From: Neorhizobium galegae
GTDB lineage: Bacteria > Pseudomonadota > Alphaproteobacteria > Rhizobiales > Rhizobiaceae
Assembly: GCF_017877055.1 (NCBI RefSeq)
Contig: NZ_JAGIPG010000002.1
Span: forward strand, 744,001 to 808,000
Direction: 5' to 3'
DNA: 64,000 nucleotides
Below the pieces are notes generated by a model. That model did no database searches and was not told the origin of the DNA. It was given only the letters and a program-made list of their open reading frames with translations. Of the stretch, positions 9,060 through 18,345 are shown in pieces. The translations under genes were made by a program, and so were the position numbers. How positions within the stretch are numbered: the stretch's first letter is position 1; each line of letters opens with the position of its first letter.

Positions 9060-9242
9060 TCAGGCCGGGTGCAATTGCGACGCGCGCCTCTGGAGGCGTT
9101 CCTGCTTCTGGGCGAGCTTGATCTCGCGGCTTCTCAGCGCTTGCCTCTGGCGGAATTCCTGCAGCTTGGCAGCATTCGAGCCTTCTTCGGCATCGGGTTT
9201 GCGAAACAGATTCTGGGCTGCATTGCGGACAGTATCGATCAT
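9060..9242 (-). CDS. Small basic coiled-coil protein, 60 aa
   Basis: The product starts MIDTVRNAAQNLFRKPD and continues as a highly charged helix (AKLQEFRQRQALRSREIKLA). I favour ATG 9242 over a longer form starting at 9320, because the added N-terminus has no helix or charge pattern. It resembles the short Lys/Arg/Gln-rich proteins seen elsewhere in this region. Function not known. Confidence 0.5.
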   Translation of the reverse strand: MIDTVRNAAQNLFRKPDAEEGSNAAKLQEFRQRQALRSREIKLAQKQERLQRRASQLHPA

Positions 9243-9569
9243 TGATGTAACCTTAAAGGGTAGACTGCGGGACGCGACAACGGCCGACGCAAATTCTCCT
9301 GCCGACAGGGCGGAGTTCAACGTTCACAAAATCAAGGGTGTCACCAAGCAACCGGCGGGCCGGGAGGATCATGTAGCCGAAAAGGCTTAAAACGTGAATC
9401 ATATATGGCGATATAACGCGTCACTTTCAAGACTTGTTTCAAAACGGATGAACGTGCTTGCCATGCGCGGAAATGAGGCCCATCGTGGCTCGTCGGCTGC
9501 AACTGGTAAGGGCGCAGCCGCCTGAGGGACCCGACGCGAGCCCTAGCCCCGACAAGAAGGAGGGGCGCG

Positions 9570-9797
9570 ATGTCTTCACGATCCTCGCATCCGAATTTCC
9601 AGCGCTATTTCCAGAAGATGCTGATCAACAGCGGGCCGGAGGCTGAGCAAGCCCCGGAAACCTGCCCTGACGGCCCGGCCCTGCATGCCATCTTCCGGGA
9701 TATGCTGATCCAGGGGCCACCGCTGACGGGTTCGGACATTTGGCTTGACGGCATCCGTGCCGCCCGCGTTTCGAAAAGGCGCCCGGGCTCCAACTAG
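9570..9797 (+). CDS. Small hypothetical protein, 75 aa
   Basis: A strong AAGGAGG ribosome site lies 6-7 bases before ATG 9570. The protein contains a pair of similar segments, FQRYFQKMLINSGPE and LHAIFRDMLIQGPPL, suggesting an internal duplication, then a basic tail. It converges with the gene at 9928 at a perfect hairpin. No family recognised. Confidence 0.5.
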   Translation: MSSRSSHPNFQRYFQKMLINSGPEAEQAPETCPDGPALHAIFRDMLIQGPPLTGSDIWLDGIRAARVSKRRPGSN

Positions 9798-9891
9798 ATC
9801 GGTTCCGGCCTTCCTTGGAAAAGACACTCCGGCATGCGTCGCCGCGAAAGTCCAGGCGATGCGATCTACCGTAAGGATCCAGGACTGCGTT

Positions 9892-9916
9892 GGAGGCGTC
9901 GTGGCACGACGCCTCC
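9892..9916. terminator. Hairpin between convergent small genes
   Basis: A perfect 11-bp inverted repeat GGAGGCGTCGT / ACGACGCCTCC with a 3-base loop sits between the plus-strand stop at 9797 and the minus-strand stop at 9928. It fits a bidirectional terminator, although T-runs are short. Confidence 0.6.
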
Positions 9917-9927
9917 TTGTCGAAGCA

Positions 9928-10068
9928 CTATTTCGGCTTCTTGCCCAAGGTAAGGCCGCTGCCGGCGAGCTTGACCTGTGCGCCTGCGGGCGCGGCCGTC
10001 ACTGCGGCGGCCTTGTCTTTTTTCGGTTTGCGAGTTTCGCGGTTACTTCGTACCTGGCCTTTGGCCAT
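9928..10068 (-). CDS. 46-residue Lys/Ala-rich microprotein
   Basis: AGGAGGACAAA precedes ATG 10068, a near-ideal ribosome site, and the frame ends at a TAG before a hairpin. The product starts MAKGQVRSNRETRKPKKDKA and ends LTLGKKPK: basic, disordered at first and without membrane segments. It looks like a small nucleic-acid or ribosome-associated rhizobial protein, but that is a guess from composition. Confidence 0.6.
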   Translation of the reverse strand: MAKGQVRSNRETRKPKKDKAAAVTAAPAGAQVKLAGSGLTLGKKPK

Positions 10069-10180
10069 TTTGTCCTCCTGGGCGGCGATGGATCGTGGAG
10101 AGTGAAGTCATGTTCGGCCGACAGGCATGCAAAGCGTGAAATGACGGATTTGCGAAACCCTGCCTTTGCCAGCCGATGCA

Positions 10181-10435
10181 TCAAAGCTGCGGTAGCGCGG
10201 TATCTCTGTGTTTGCTCAACGAAGCCGATATCGGGGCCCCAAAGCTCTTCTCGGGATGATCGCCAAAACGGGCAAGCATGATGGCAGCCCCCGTTGCGCC
10301 GACCCGGCCCGCGACGAGCATGCCGCTTGGCTGCAGACGCTCGCCGAATTGATGGAGTTCGATATTTTCCCGGTATCCGGGGCCGCTGACGCGGACCAGA
10401 TTGCGGGAGGTGGACTGAGAGAAGTCGGAAGACAT
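10181..10435 (-). CDS. Small hypothetical protein, 84 aa
   Basis: AAAGGAGGACGTT precedes ATG 10435, a strong ribosome site. The product (MSSDFSQSTSRNLVRVSGPG...) contains a Gly/Ala-rich stretch (AGRVGATGAAIMLARFGDHP) and a polar tail. It is not clearly membrane-bound. The family is unknown. It diverges from the cold-shock gene at 10730. Confidence 0.55.
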   Translation of the reverse strand: MSSDFSQSTSRNLVRVSGPGYRENIELHQFGERLQPSGMLVAGRVGATGAAIMLARFGDHPEKSFGAPISASLSKHRDTALPQL

Positions 10436-10729
10436 AACGTCCTCCTTTCATTGGGGCCAGGGCGTGAAATCGTGAAGCAGCAGCGCCCTTTATACAGCTG
10501 CTGAAGTAGGCATCATGCGCCGGACTTTCGCCAAACGCAATGTGCAGGGTTGTGAGAAATGCCTTGCTCAAGACATAGTTGACCGGTAGGGATTACCGTC
10601 GAAATTGGTTGTCGAGCTTCGTTTTCACGCCTTTTGCGTTCGAGCTGATCTTTCCTTTCAAAATCGATCTCTTTTGTCACCGGCATTTTGCCGGGCGACG
10701 ACCTGTGTTCGATTGGAAGGACCATCTTC

Positions 10730-10939
10730 ATGAGCAGCGGAATCGTTAAATTTTTCAATACGTCCAAAGGCTTCGGCTTTATCCAGCCCGCCGACGGATC
10801 GACGGACGTGTTCGTCCATATCTCGGCCCTCGAACGTTCGGGAATGACCTATCTGGCTGAAGGCCAGAAGGTGAGCTTCGATGTCGTGCGAGACAACCGC
10901 ACCGGCAAGAATGCGGCCGAAAATCTGCAGATCGCTTGA
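10730..10939 (+). CDS. cspA: Cold-shock protein (CspA family), second copy
   Basis: A 69-residue cold-shock domain with RNP1 KGFGFI and RNP2 VFVHI intact, and about two-thirds identical by eye to the copy at 6283. I chose ATG 10730 ([10 protein letters not shown]). The 294-bp upstream gap (10436-10729) contains no other gene and could hold the long structured leader usual for cold-shock mRNAs. A terminator hairpin follows at 10996. Confidence 0.94.
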   Translation: MSSGIVKFFNTSKGFGFIQPADGSTDVFVHISALERSGMTYLAEGQKVSFDVVRDNRTGKNAAENLQIA

Positions 10940-10995
10940 AGCCAAAACCACTTCGGTCTCTGACCACGGATGTACTGGCACGGACCCAAAGCGGT

Positions 10996-11025
10996 CGGAA
11001 GGCCCAGTTCCTTCCGGCCTTTTGT
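10996..11025 (+). terminator. Rho-independent terminator after the cold-shock gene
   Basis: A 7-bp stem CGGAAGG / CCTTCCG with a 7-base loop, followed by GCCTTTTGTT. It lies 57 bp after the cold-shock stop and before the small gene at 11049. Confidence 0.7.
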
Positions 11026-11048
11026 TATTCAATAATGAAAGAATTTCC

Positions 11049-11219
11049 ATGAAAAAGACGGATGCAGAACAGCAGATAAAGAGAGCCCAGCGCCAGGTGG
11101 TCAACACCAGCGGCGGCGGCCATCTGGGCGGCACCAACCACGGCCAGGGTTACGACGCCAAGACCTCCTCCGCAAAAGGCAAGGCTGACAAGAGCCGCAA
11201 GACTGGCGGCAAGTCCTAA
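11049..11219 (+). CDS. 56-residue Lys/Gly/Ser-rich small protein
   Basis: The product starts MKKTDAEQQIKRAQRQVVNT, continues with a Gly-rich SGGGHLGGTNHGQGYD and ends in a Lys/Ser tail. It appears intrinsically disordered. The ribosome site is weak (GAAAG), and the gene follows the cold-shock terminator. Small proteins like this are frequent near rhizobial stress genes; function unknown. Confidence 0.5.
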   Translation: MKKTDAEQQIKRAQRQVVNTSGGGHLGGTNHGQGYDAKTSSAKGKADKSRKTGGKS

Positions 11220-11341
11220 CTATCAAATGATGCGGGCCGAGGGGCACTTCGGCCTGTTCTTCCGGATCGGTTCCGTCGCTTCCACGCGAGCCGCCTCTTT
11301 CAACTCCATGACAACGATCGCGCCGTCGGCGCGGAATTGGG

Positions 11342-11515
11342 TTACTTGCGCTTGGGAGCGACCGGCCCTTTCTCCGGTTTCTGGGGATGGCCCGGGGCGA
11401 TGGGATCGCTTGCCGGAAAAGTCTCTTCGAGCGACTCTTCCAGGTAATCGTCCTGCTCCTTGGCAGCATCTTTGGCGGGCGTTCTGGGTGAAGACGCTTC
11501 TTTTCTCGTTCCCAT
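11342..11515 (-). CDS. 57-residue small acidic/basic protein
   Basis: GGGAGATCGACA precedes ATG 11515. The product contains EESLEETFPASDPIAPGHP, a motif I recognise from short rhizobial and sphingomonad stress-induced proteins of unknown function (SLEETFPASDP). It lies after the RbbA-type operon on the same strand, about 100 bp from the permease stop. The longer frame reaching 12211 is out of phase with the permease and not real. Confidence 0.65.
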   Translation of the reverse strand: MGTRKEASSPRTPAKDAAKEQDDYLEESLEETFPASDPIAPGHPQKPEKGPVAPKRK

Positions 11516-11616
11516 TGTCGATCTCCCTGGTCGGACGAGCCCGACAATCCTACTCTCGTTTCTTCGACGGCAGAAGACATGATTGCCTACTCCTTTGATC
11601 CGGAGGGAGGCCGCCT

Positions 11617-12723
11617 TTATCGTAGTGACCTGCGGAAGCCGCGCAGCGAGAGTGCAAATAACACCGTCGCGATGACGCAAAGCCAGGCGAATTGCGGCCA
11701 CACGACCGAAAAACCGGCGCCACGATAGAGGATCGCCTGGGCGAGCAGGATAAAATGCGTGTTCGGCGCGGCGAGCATGATCGTCTGGATCACCTCCGGC
11801 ATGCTTTCGCGGGGCGTGGTCGCACCCGAGAGGATCTGTAGCGGCAAAAGCACCAGCATCAGCAGCAGGCCGAACTGCGGCATCGAGCCCGCAAGTGTGG
11901 CAAGCGCGATCCCCATGGCGGTTGCCGCCAGAAGATGGAGCGCCGCACCCGCCATGAACAGCACGATCGAGCCTTCGATCGGAACTTCCAGCAATCCCTG
12001 CACCACGAAGATCAGCGAAAGCAGAGTGGCGACGAACACCACCAGCCCCATCGACCACACTTTTGCGGCCATGATCTCGAACGGCGTCACAGGCATCACC
12101 AGAAGATGTTCCACCGTGCCGTGCTCGCGTTCGCGGATGAGTGCAGTGCCGGTCAGGATGATCGCCAGCATGGTGACGTTGTTGATGACGTTCATCACCG
12201 ATGCGAACCACATCTGGTTGAGTTCGGGATTGAACCGGGCGCGCAGTGCCAAGTTCACCGTCGGTGCCTGGTTGTCCTGAGCGGAGAACCCCGAGACCTC
12301 AGTCGACACGATGTTCTGTACGTAACCGGATCCGGAAAATGCCTGTGTCATGCGGGTCGCATCGACGTTGAGCTGAACCACCGGGGTTTTGCCGGCGATC
12401 AGGTCGCTCTGGAAGTTCGGCGGCATATCGAGCGCGAACGTGTCGGTGCCGGAATCCATGCGAGCGTCCATCTCACCCGCGGTGATCATCGCCGGCTGCT
12501 TGAAATAGGGCTTCAGGAAAGAGTCCGCGATCCGGCGCGAGAGCGGTGAACTGTCCTCGTCGACGATTGCGATCGGCGCATTGTTCAATGTCTCGGGAAC
12601 GGCTTTTGCTTCCGTATAGACAGCTATCGTGAAGGAATAGACGATCAGTCCGAGCAATATCGGGTCGCGCATGAGCCCGCGCAGTTCCTTAATGCCGAGA
12701 TGGAAGATGTTGGCGAGCCGCAT
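11617..12723 (-). CDS. yhhJ: ABC-2 type permease of an HlyD-RbbA-YhhJ export system
   Basis: A 368-residue membrane protein of the YhhJ/ABC-2 family. One N-terminal helix (LGLIVYSFTIAVYTEA) is followed by a ~140-residue periplasmic domain, then five hydrophobic helices from about residue 170. The sequence GTALIREREHGTVEHLLVMPV is the typical ABC-2 signature. The gene begins 3 bp after the RbbA stop, so it is the last gene of a three-gene operon. It is predicted to work with the RbbA-like ATPase-permease and the HlyD-like adaptor to export an unknown compound. Confidence 0.9.
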   Translation of the reverse strand: MRLANIFHLGIKELRGLMRDPILLGLIVYSFTIAVYTEAKAVPETLNNAPIAIVDEDSSPLSRRIADSFLKPYFKQPAMITAGEMDARMDSGTDTFALDMPPNFQSDLIAGKTPVVQLNVDATRMTQAFSGSGYVQNIVSTEVSGFSAQDNQAPTVNLALRARFNPELNQMWFASVMNVINNVTMLAIILTGTALIREREHGTVEHLLVMPVTPFEIMAAKVWSMGLVVFVATLLSLIFVVQGLLEVPIEGSIVLFMAGAALHLLAATAMGIALATLAGSMPQFGLLLMLVLLPLQILSGATTPRESMPEVIQTIMLAAPNTHFILLAQAILYRGAGFSVVWPQFAWLCVIATVLFALSLRGFRRSLR

Positions 12724-12726
12724 CCG

Positions 12727-15492
12727 TCACCTTGCCTGTTTCTTGAGAAAGAAGGTACTTGCCGCGATCAGCAACGGCGCGGCAACGACGAGCGGCAGGA
12801 AAGCTTCAAGGAGGCTATCGAAGCCGAGGCCCTTCGAGAAGGTTCCGCGGGAGATGATGTTGAAATAGGTCGTTGGATAGATCTGGCCAATGACGGCCCC
12901 TACGCCCTGCAGCGACGAGACCGGGTCGATCATGCCGGCGAACTGCACGGCCGGTATGATCGTCATCAGCGTCGTCCCGAAGATCGCGGCGATCTGGCTC
13001 GACATGAAAGTCGAGACGAGTAGGCCGAAGGCAGTCGCGAATCCGACATAGAGAAGTGCCGCCGTGGCGAAGGCGAGCAGGCTGCCGGTGAATGGCACCT
13101 GGAAAGCCAGGATCGCAAACAGCCACAGGAGCACGGCGTTCATCATGCCGAGCACCAGGTAGGGAAGCTGCTTGCCGAGCAGGAATTCGAGCCTCGTCAC
13201 CGGCGTCACGTAGAAATTGACGATCGAGCCGAGTTCCTTCTCCCGCACCACCGAGAGCGCGGCCAGCATGGCGGGGATCAGGAGGAGCAGCAGCGGAATG
13301 ACCGCCGGCACCATGGCAACGAGGCTTTCGATGCCGGGATTGTAGCGGAAGCGGGTCTCGATCGAGAACTGACCGCTTGCGGCATCGCCGTAGATCTCGC
13401 GGGCCTTCTGGGCCAGCCAGTGGGCATGCATGCCCTGCACGTAGCCGCGCGTCGTTTCCGCCCGTTGCGGCATCGCGCCGTCGATCCACGCGCCGATTTC
13501 CACGTCGTGGCCGCGCGCGACATGTTCGGCAAAACCGGTCGGGATTTCGATCGCCAGCTTCAGCGAGCCGGCGCGCATGCGGCGGTCGAGATCGGCATAG
13601 TCTGCAAGCGGTGGCTGTTCGATGAAATAGCGGGAACCGGCGATACTGGCGAGGTAGTCGCGGCTGGCGACCGTATCGTCCCGGTCGAGAACCGCAAAAG
13701 TCAGGTCCTTGACGTCCATGTTGATGCCGTAGCCGATCACGAACATCAGGATAACGCTGCCGATCAGCGCCAGGGTGGCACGGATGGGGTCGCGGCGGAT
13801 CTCCAGTGTTTCGCGAAGGCTGTAGCTCCAGATGCGGCGCAGGTCGAAGGAGCGGTGCGGGCGTGGATCGGCGAAGTTGCGCTCGCTTTCCGGGATTGAT
13901 GGCGCAGGCGCCGAGGGAGCAGCGGTCTCGCCGATCGCATCTTCGAGATAGGCGATGAACGCCTCCTCCAGCGTTGCCGCATAGCGGTTCTTGCGGATCG
14001 CATCGGGCGTATCGCTCACCAGCACCTTGCCGGCATGCATCAGCGATATGCGGTCGCAGCGTTCCGCCTCGTTCATGAAATGGGTGGAGATGAATATCGT
14101 GACGCGGTCTTTCCGGGAGAGTTCGATCAACGCTGCCCAGAGCTGGTCGCGGGCGATGGGATCGACGCCGGAGGTTGGCTCGTCGAGGATCAGCACCTCC
14201 GGCGAATGGATCAGCGCCACCGCCAGCGAAAGCCGCTGGCGGACGCCGAGCGGCAGGGCGTCAGGGAGCGCGTCCATGACCTCGGCAAGCTCGAAACGCC
14301 GCCCCATTTCCTCGATCCGCGCCCGGATCGTGTCAGCCGGCAGCTGGAACAGCCGCGCATGCAGATCGAGGTTCTGCCGGACCGTCAGTTCGCCATAGAG
14401 CGAGAAGGCCTGGCTCATGTAGCCGACGCGGCGTCGCACACCCATGTCCTTCGGATCGACCGGCTTGCCGAAAAGCTTCGCCGTCCCCTCGCTTGCCGGC
14501 AGCAGGCCGGTCAGCATCCTCATCGTCGTCGATTTGCCGCAGCCGTTCGAACCGAGAAAACCGAAGATCTCGCCGCGGCGGATGCGGAAGCCGACATCGT
14601 CCACCGCCGTGAAATCCCCGAACCGCATCGTCAGGCCTTCCGCCTCGATGGCGACGTCAGCCTCGGTGAAGTCCGCAGGCTGGATCGCGACCGCGTGGTA
14701 GGCGGTGCGCTTCTCTTCGGGCATAAGCTGGATGAAAGCCTCGTCGAGAGTATGTGTGCGGGTACGGGTCAGAATCTGGCGCGGCGTGCCGGTCGCCAGC
14801 ACCTTGCCGGCATCCATGGCCGCCAGCCAGTCGAAACGTGCCGCTTCCTCCATGTAGGCGGTCGCGACGATCACGCTCATCTGCGGCCGCTCCGTCCGGA
14901 TATCCTCGACAAGGCTCCAGAACTGCCGGCGCGACAACGGATCGACGCCGGTGGTCGGCTCGTCGAGGATCAGAAGGTCCGGATCGTGGATGAGGGCGCA
15001 GCAGAGGCCGAGCTTTTGTTTCATGCCGCCCGAAAGCTTGCCCGCCGGCCGGTCCTCGAAGCCTGACAGGCCGGTGCGCTTCAGAAGGTTGGCGATGCGG
15101 TATTCCCGTTCCTCGCGGCCCTGGCCGAACAGGCGGGCAAAGAAATCGGCATTCTCGAACACCGACAGCGTCGGATAGAGGTTTTTGCCGAGTCCCTGCG
15201 GCATATAGGCGATGGCTGGATAAGTGCGGTCCCGGTGACCGGCGCTGCGCATGTCGCCGCCGAGCACCTCGATCTCTCCTGTCTGGATCTGCCGGGCGCC
15301 GGCGATGAGCGAAAGCAGCGAGGATTTGCCCACCCCGTCCGGGCCGATCAGGCCGATCATCCGGCCCGCAGGCAGGTCGAGGGTTATGCCGTCGATGGCG
15401 CGCGTGCTGCCGTAGGAATGGCTGACATCCTTCAGCCGCGCCACATAGCCCGGTTCCGGCGGGATACCCATCGCCTGCTGTTCCGGGCTCAT
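12727..15492 (-). CDS. rbbA: RbbA-like fused ABC ATPase/permease
   Basis: A 921-residue protein with two ABC ATPase domains and a C-terminal ABC-2 membrane domain. Walker A motifs are GPDGVGKSS (domain 1) and GSNGCGKST (domain 2); signature motifs are LSGGMKQKL and LGVRQRLSL. The membrane half repeats the YhhJ fold, with [13 protein letters not shown] ending domain 2. E. coli RbbA was described as a ribosome-associated ATPase, but its operon context suggests export. ATG 15492 overlaps the HlyD stop as ATGA. An earlier in-frame start at 15525 would lie inside the HlyD gene. Confidence 0.92.
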   Translation of the reverse strand: MSPEQQAMGIPPEPGYVARLKDVSHSYGSTRAIDGITLDLPAGRMIGLIGPDGVGKSSLLSLIAGARQIQTGEIEVLGGDMRSAGHRDRTYPAIAYMPQGLGKNLYPTLSVFENADFFARLFGQGREEREYRIANLLKRTGLSGFEDRPAGKLSGGMKQKLGLCCALIHDPDLLILDEPTTGVDPLSRRQFWSLVEDIRTERPQMSVIVATAYMEEAARFDWLAAMDAGKVLATGTPRQILTRTRTHTLDEAFIQLMPEEKRTAYHAVAIQPADFTEADVAIEAEGLTMRFGDFTAVDDVGFRIRRGEIFGFLGSNGCGKSTTMRMLTGLLPASEGTAKLFGKPVDPKDMGVRRRVGYMSQAFSLYGELTVRQNLDLHARLFQLPADTIRARIEEMGRRFELAEVMDALPDALPLGVRQRLSLAVALIHSPEVLILDEPTSGVDPIARDQLWAALIELSRKDRVTIFISTHFMNEAERCDRISLMHAGKVLVSDTPDAIRKNRYAATLEEAFIAYLEDAIGETAAPSAPAPSIPESERNFADPRPHRSFDLRRIWSYSLRETLEIRRDPIRATLALIGSVILMFVIGYGINMDVKDLTFAVLDRDDTVASRDYLASIAGSRYFIEQPPLADYADLDRRMRAGSLKLAIEIPTGFAEHVARGHDVEIGAWIDGAMPQRAETTRGYVQGMHAHWLAQKAREIYGDAASGQFSIETRFRYNPGIESLVAMVPAVIPLLLLLIPAMLAALSVVREKELGSIVNFYVTPVTRLEFLLGKQLPYLVLGMMNAVLLWLFAILAFQVPFTGSLLAFATAALLYVGFATAFGLLVSTFMSSQIAAIFGTTLMTIIPAVQFAGMIDPVSSLQGVGAVIGQIYPTTYFNIISRGTFSKGLGFDSLLEAFLPLVVAAPLLIAASTFFLKKQAR

Positions 15493-16571
15493 GGGGTGAG
15501 CGGCTGCGACAGGACCGCAGGCCACTCGGCGGCGGGATCGAGCTTCACATAGGTCCGGCCCGGCAACCCGGTCTTGACCTGCGCGATGTATTTCTGAAGC
15601 AGTTCCGGAGAGACCCGCGCCCGCAGGCGGAACATCAGCTTCTGGCGCTCCTCTTCGGTTTCCACGGTCTTCGGCGTGAACTGCGCCACATCGGACACGA
15701 AGGATATGCGGGCCGGAATGACATACTGAGGGGCGGCATCGAGGACGATGCGGGCCTCGCCGCCGATCGGGGTACGCCCGGCCTCTTCCGTGGCCAGGAA
15801 GAAGGTCATGTAGACGTCGCCGACATCAAGGATGTTGAGCACGCGACCGCCGGCGGCAACCACTTCACCGGGCTGTGCCACGAGATATTGCACCCGTCCG
15901 TCACGCGGAGCCTTGAGCTCGGAATCGTGCAGATCGGCGTCGATCCGCGCGACGGTCGCCTGCATCGCCTCGACCGAGGCTTCGGCATCGATGACCTGAG
16001 ACTGCGCCGCACCGATTGCCGCATCGGTCGCCGCAAGGTTGGCTTTGGCCGCGGAGACGGTTGCCACGCCTCCCTCGACCCGGGCCCGGTCGTCGTCCAG
16101 CAATTGGTCGGAAACCGACCCGCTGCGGCTCATCTGCTCGCTGCGCGCAAGCCGCTTGCGAGCCGATTGCAGCTGGACCTCGTTCTGGGAAACGGTTGCG
16201 GCCGCAGCTTCCTTTTCCGCCTGGCGCTGGACGACCAGGCTCTTCGCGGTTTCGATGGCAATCCTTGCCCTGGCAAGCTGGGCTTCCGCTTCCCGCTTCT
16301 GCGCTGCGAGCTGTTCGATATCCATGCGGGCGACGACCGCGCCGGCTTTGACGAAGTCGCCTTCCTTCACCAGAATGTCGGAAAGTCGTCCCGCGGTCCT
16401 CGCCGCGATGTCGATCTCGACGGCTTCGATGCGGCCGTTGCCGCTGGCCGTTCCCTGCATGGCTTGCGCCGCCCGAAGGTCCTGCTGATACCGCCAGCCG
16501 AAATAACCGGCGGCACCTACGACTGCGACAATGATGGCGGCTTTTGCGATACGGTTCAAAGGAGGCTCCAT
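15489..16571 (-). CDS. HlyD-family membrane fusion protein
   Basis: A 360-residue periplasmic adaptor. Residues 7-25 form an N-terminal signal anchor ([18 protein letters not shown]). A lipoyl-like half follows ([20 protein letters not shown]), then a ~130-residue alpha-helical hairpin rich in Ala/Gln/Glu, then the second lipoyl half ([20 protein letters not shown]) and a beta barrel. It links the inner-membrane exporter to an outer-membrane channel. First gene of the hlyD-rbbA-yhhJ operon, with a FixK-like box 48 bp before the start. Confidence 0.9.
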   Translation of the reverse strand: MEPPLNRIAKAAIIVAVVGAAGYFGWRYQQDLRAAQAMQGTASGNGRIEAVEIDIAARTAGRLSDILVKEGDFVKAGAVVARMDIEQLAAQKREAEAQLARARIAIETAKSLVVQRQAEKEAAAATVSQNEVQLQSARKRLARSEQMSRSGSVSDQLLDDDRARVEGGVATVSAAKANLAATDAAIGAAQSQVIDAEASVEAMQATVARIDADLHDSELKAPRDGRVQYLVAQPGEVVAAGGRVLNILDVGDVYMTFFLATEEAGRTPIGGEARIVLDAAPQYVIPARISFVSDVAQFTPKTVETEEERQKLMFRLRARVSPELLQKYIAQVKTGLPGRTYVKLDPAAEWPAVLSQPLTP

Positions 16572-16618
16572 AAACGCGGATGTCGGCAGTTTCGTATCCG
16601 CCCATCACGGGCTTTGTG

Positions 16619-16632
16619 GTGATCTAAGTCAA
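16619..16632. promoter_or_regulatory. FixK/FNR-like box upstream of the export operon
   Basis: Read on the minus strand it is TTGACTTAGATCAC, one mismatch from TTGA-N6-TCAA. It lies 48 bp before the HlyD start. Weaker than the other boxes. Confidence 0.4.
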
Positions 16633-16699
16633 GCGAGTAAGGTTTTTACCAGCGGCTCGGCACATAGGCGAGGCAAAAGCCTGATTTGCGCGCTCCTCG

Positions 16700-17161
16700 C
16701 TACGGCGGCAAGCGGGCCGCGAAATCGACGAGAATCGGCTGCTGACCCTTCAATATCTTGCGTTCCGCCTCGTCGAGGCCGAACCATCCGGCCCGGTCGA
16801 CTTCCGGGAACTCCTTCATCAGTCCCGATTTCGGCGGCCACTCGATCTGGAACGTGTTGCTGACAACGGTTGCCGTATTGATATCGGCCTCTACCGACCA
16901 GGCGAGCACACGCTTGCCGCCGGGCTGGCGATATTCGCCGAGCCATTCGAAGGCGCCGTCTACTCGCGCTCCGACCTCCTCGAAAACCTCCCGCTTCGCG
17001 GCTGCCAGCTCGTCCTCGCCGTCGTCGACAAGGCCCTTGGGAATGGACCACGCCCCCTCGTCTCTGCGTGCCCAGAACGGCCCGCCGGGATGAACCAGAA
17101 ACACTTGCCGATATCCGGCGGTTCGCCGGAATATCAATAGACCTGCGCTGCGTTTCGGCAT
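16700..17161 (-). CDS. Nudix hydrolase
   Basis: A 153-residue Nudix protein that hydrolyses nucleoside diphosphate-linked compounds. The Nudix box is complete: GLVDDGEDELAAAKREVFEE followed by VGAR, giving the G-x5-E-x7-RE-x2-EE-x-G metal site. The opening MPKRSAGLLIFRR and FLVHPGGPFWARRDEGAWSIPKG match the diadenosine polyphosphate / DUF4916-like branch. GAGGAAGG precedes ATG 17161. The gene diverges from the universal stress protein. Confidence 0.9.
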   Translation of the reverse strand: MPKRSAGLLIFRRTAGYRQVFLVHPGGPFWARRDEGAWSIPKGLVDDGEDELAAAKREVFEEVGARVDGAFEWLGEYRQPGGKRVLAWSVEADINTATVVSNTFQIEWPPKSGLMKEFPEVDRAGWFGLDEAERKILKGQQPILVDFAARLPP

Positions 17162-17249
17162 GACAAAGCCTTCCTCATGGCGACAGCCGCCGCTTTCGAT
17201 CCTAGCCAATCGGCGGACGGCGCGCACCCGTTTCGAATTATCCGGTCCG

Positions 17250-17263
17250 ATTGACGAAGATCA
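17250..17263. promoter_or_regulatory. FixK/FNR-like box upstream of the stress protein
   Basis: TTGACGAAGATCAT, one mismatch from TTGA-N6-TCAA, 74 bp before ATG 17337 in the gap shared with the Nudix gene. Confidence 0.4.
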
Positions 17264-17336
17264 TGGCTCGGGCCGGTGCCGGTTCTAGGCTTTCCTCCAC
17301 AGGGCCGATCAAGGCCTTATGCAGAGGAGACAGACA

Positions 17337-18167
17337 ATGTCGTTCAAGACAGTGCTTGCAATGATCGGCAATACGGAACCTACCGCTGATCTTGCCCGTG
17401 CCATGGAGATCGCCACCGAGCTCGAAGCGCATCTTTCCGTGGCGGTCATCGGCCTCGCCGTTCCGGCAAACATGGGAGATTATCCGGCCGGCACGGTATG
17501 GCTCGACCAGCGGGACGAGGATCTGAGATTGCTCGACGGCATTGAGAAACAGGCAGCCCGCGCCTGCGAGACGAATGGCCTGTCGTTCGATGTCGACGTC
17601 ATCTATGCGGAAGGCGTTTTTGTCAGCGAGGAAATTCACCGCCGTGCGCTTTATGCCGACGTGGTGGTGATCGGAGACGGCGTGCGCAGTGACCCCGTAC
17701 TCACCAGGAGGATCGTCGATGGCGGCGTGTTCGAAGCGAGGCGTCCCCTCCTGCTGACGCCGAAGGACCGCAAGACGACCTTGAAGCCGCGGCGGATGCT
17801 GCTCGCCTGGAATTCCCGTGCCGAGGCCGCTCAGGCCGCCCGCGAGGCTCTTGATATGATGATCTGGGCCGAAGAGGTGCATGTCGTGCTCGTGGATCCC
17901 GACAGCTCCTATTGGGTCAGCGGCGGCGAACCCGGCGCCGACATTGCCGCCTATCTCGCCCGCCACGGCGTAGAGGTCGTCGTCGAACAACTGGCAAGCG
18001 GCGGCCGGCCGGTGGAAGAGGTGCTCCAAAGGCATGCGCTGGAAATCGACGCCGACCTCATCGTCATGGGCGCCTACGGACATTCGCGGCTGCGAGAGCG
18101 GATCTTCGGCGGCGTGACGGCCTCGATATTGCGGGAAAGCAGGTTCCCGGTCCTGATCGCCCGGTAG
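17337..18167 (+). CDS. Universal stress protein, UspA family
   Basis: A 276-residue protein of two UspA-like halves. The C-terminal half carries the ATP-binding motif G-x2-G-x9-G-(S/T), seen as GAYGHSRLRERIFGGVTASIL; the N-terminal half (MSFKTVLAMIG...) has only remnants. Tandem Usp proteins of this length are widespread in rhizobia and are often FixK- or stress-induced. GCAGAGGAGACAGACA precedes ATG 17337, chosen over an in-frame ATG at 17319. The preceding gap has a FixK-like box, and a terminator follows at 18194. Confidence 0.9.
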   Translation: MSFKTVLAMIGNTEPTADLARAMEIATELEAHLSVAVIGLAVPANMGDYPAGTVWLDQRDEDLRLLDGIEKQAARACETNGLSFDVDVIYAEGVFVSEEIHRRALYADVVVIGDGVRSDPVLTRRIVDGGVFEARRPLLLTPKDRKTTLKPRRMLLAWNSRAEAAQAAREALDMMIWAEEVHVVLVDPDSSYWVSGGEPGADIAAYLARHGVEVVVEQLASGGRPVEEVLQRHALEIDADLIVMGAYGHSRLRERIFGGVTASILRESRFPVLIAR

Positions 18168-18193
18168 AACACGGAAACATCCGGCAAATCTTG

Positions 18194-18226
18194 CCTATCT
18201 CCCCCAGTCGGCGGGAGGTAGGTTTT
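18194..18226 (+). terminator. Rho-independent terminator of the stress protein gene
   Basis: A 10-bp stem CCTATCTCCC / GGGAGGTAGG (one G-U pair) with a 9-base loop, followed directly by TTTTG, 26 bp after the stop at 18167. Confidence 0.75.
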
Positions 18227-18345
18227 GCGTCTATAGACAGCAGCAACAGGGAAGGGGGGCGATACTTGACCCCGCTGGCCCGGCCGCAAAAATCCGCCCC
18301 GCGGGGCTGAACCCGAAGGGCGGGTCAGATCGCATTACCTGGTGC

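Noticed and set aside
11342..12211. A 289-codon frame covering part of the ABC permease
   Set aside because: Out of phase with the permease; only its last 57 codons (from ATG 11515) are a plausible gene.
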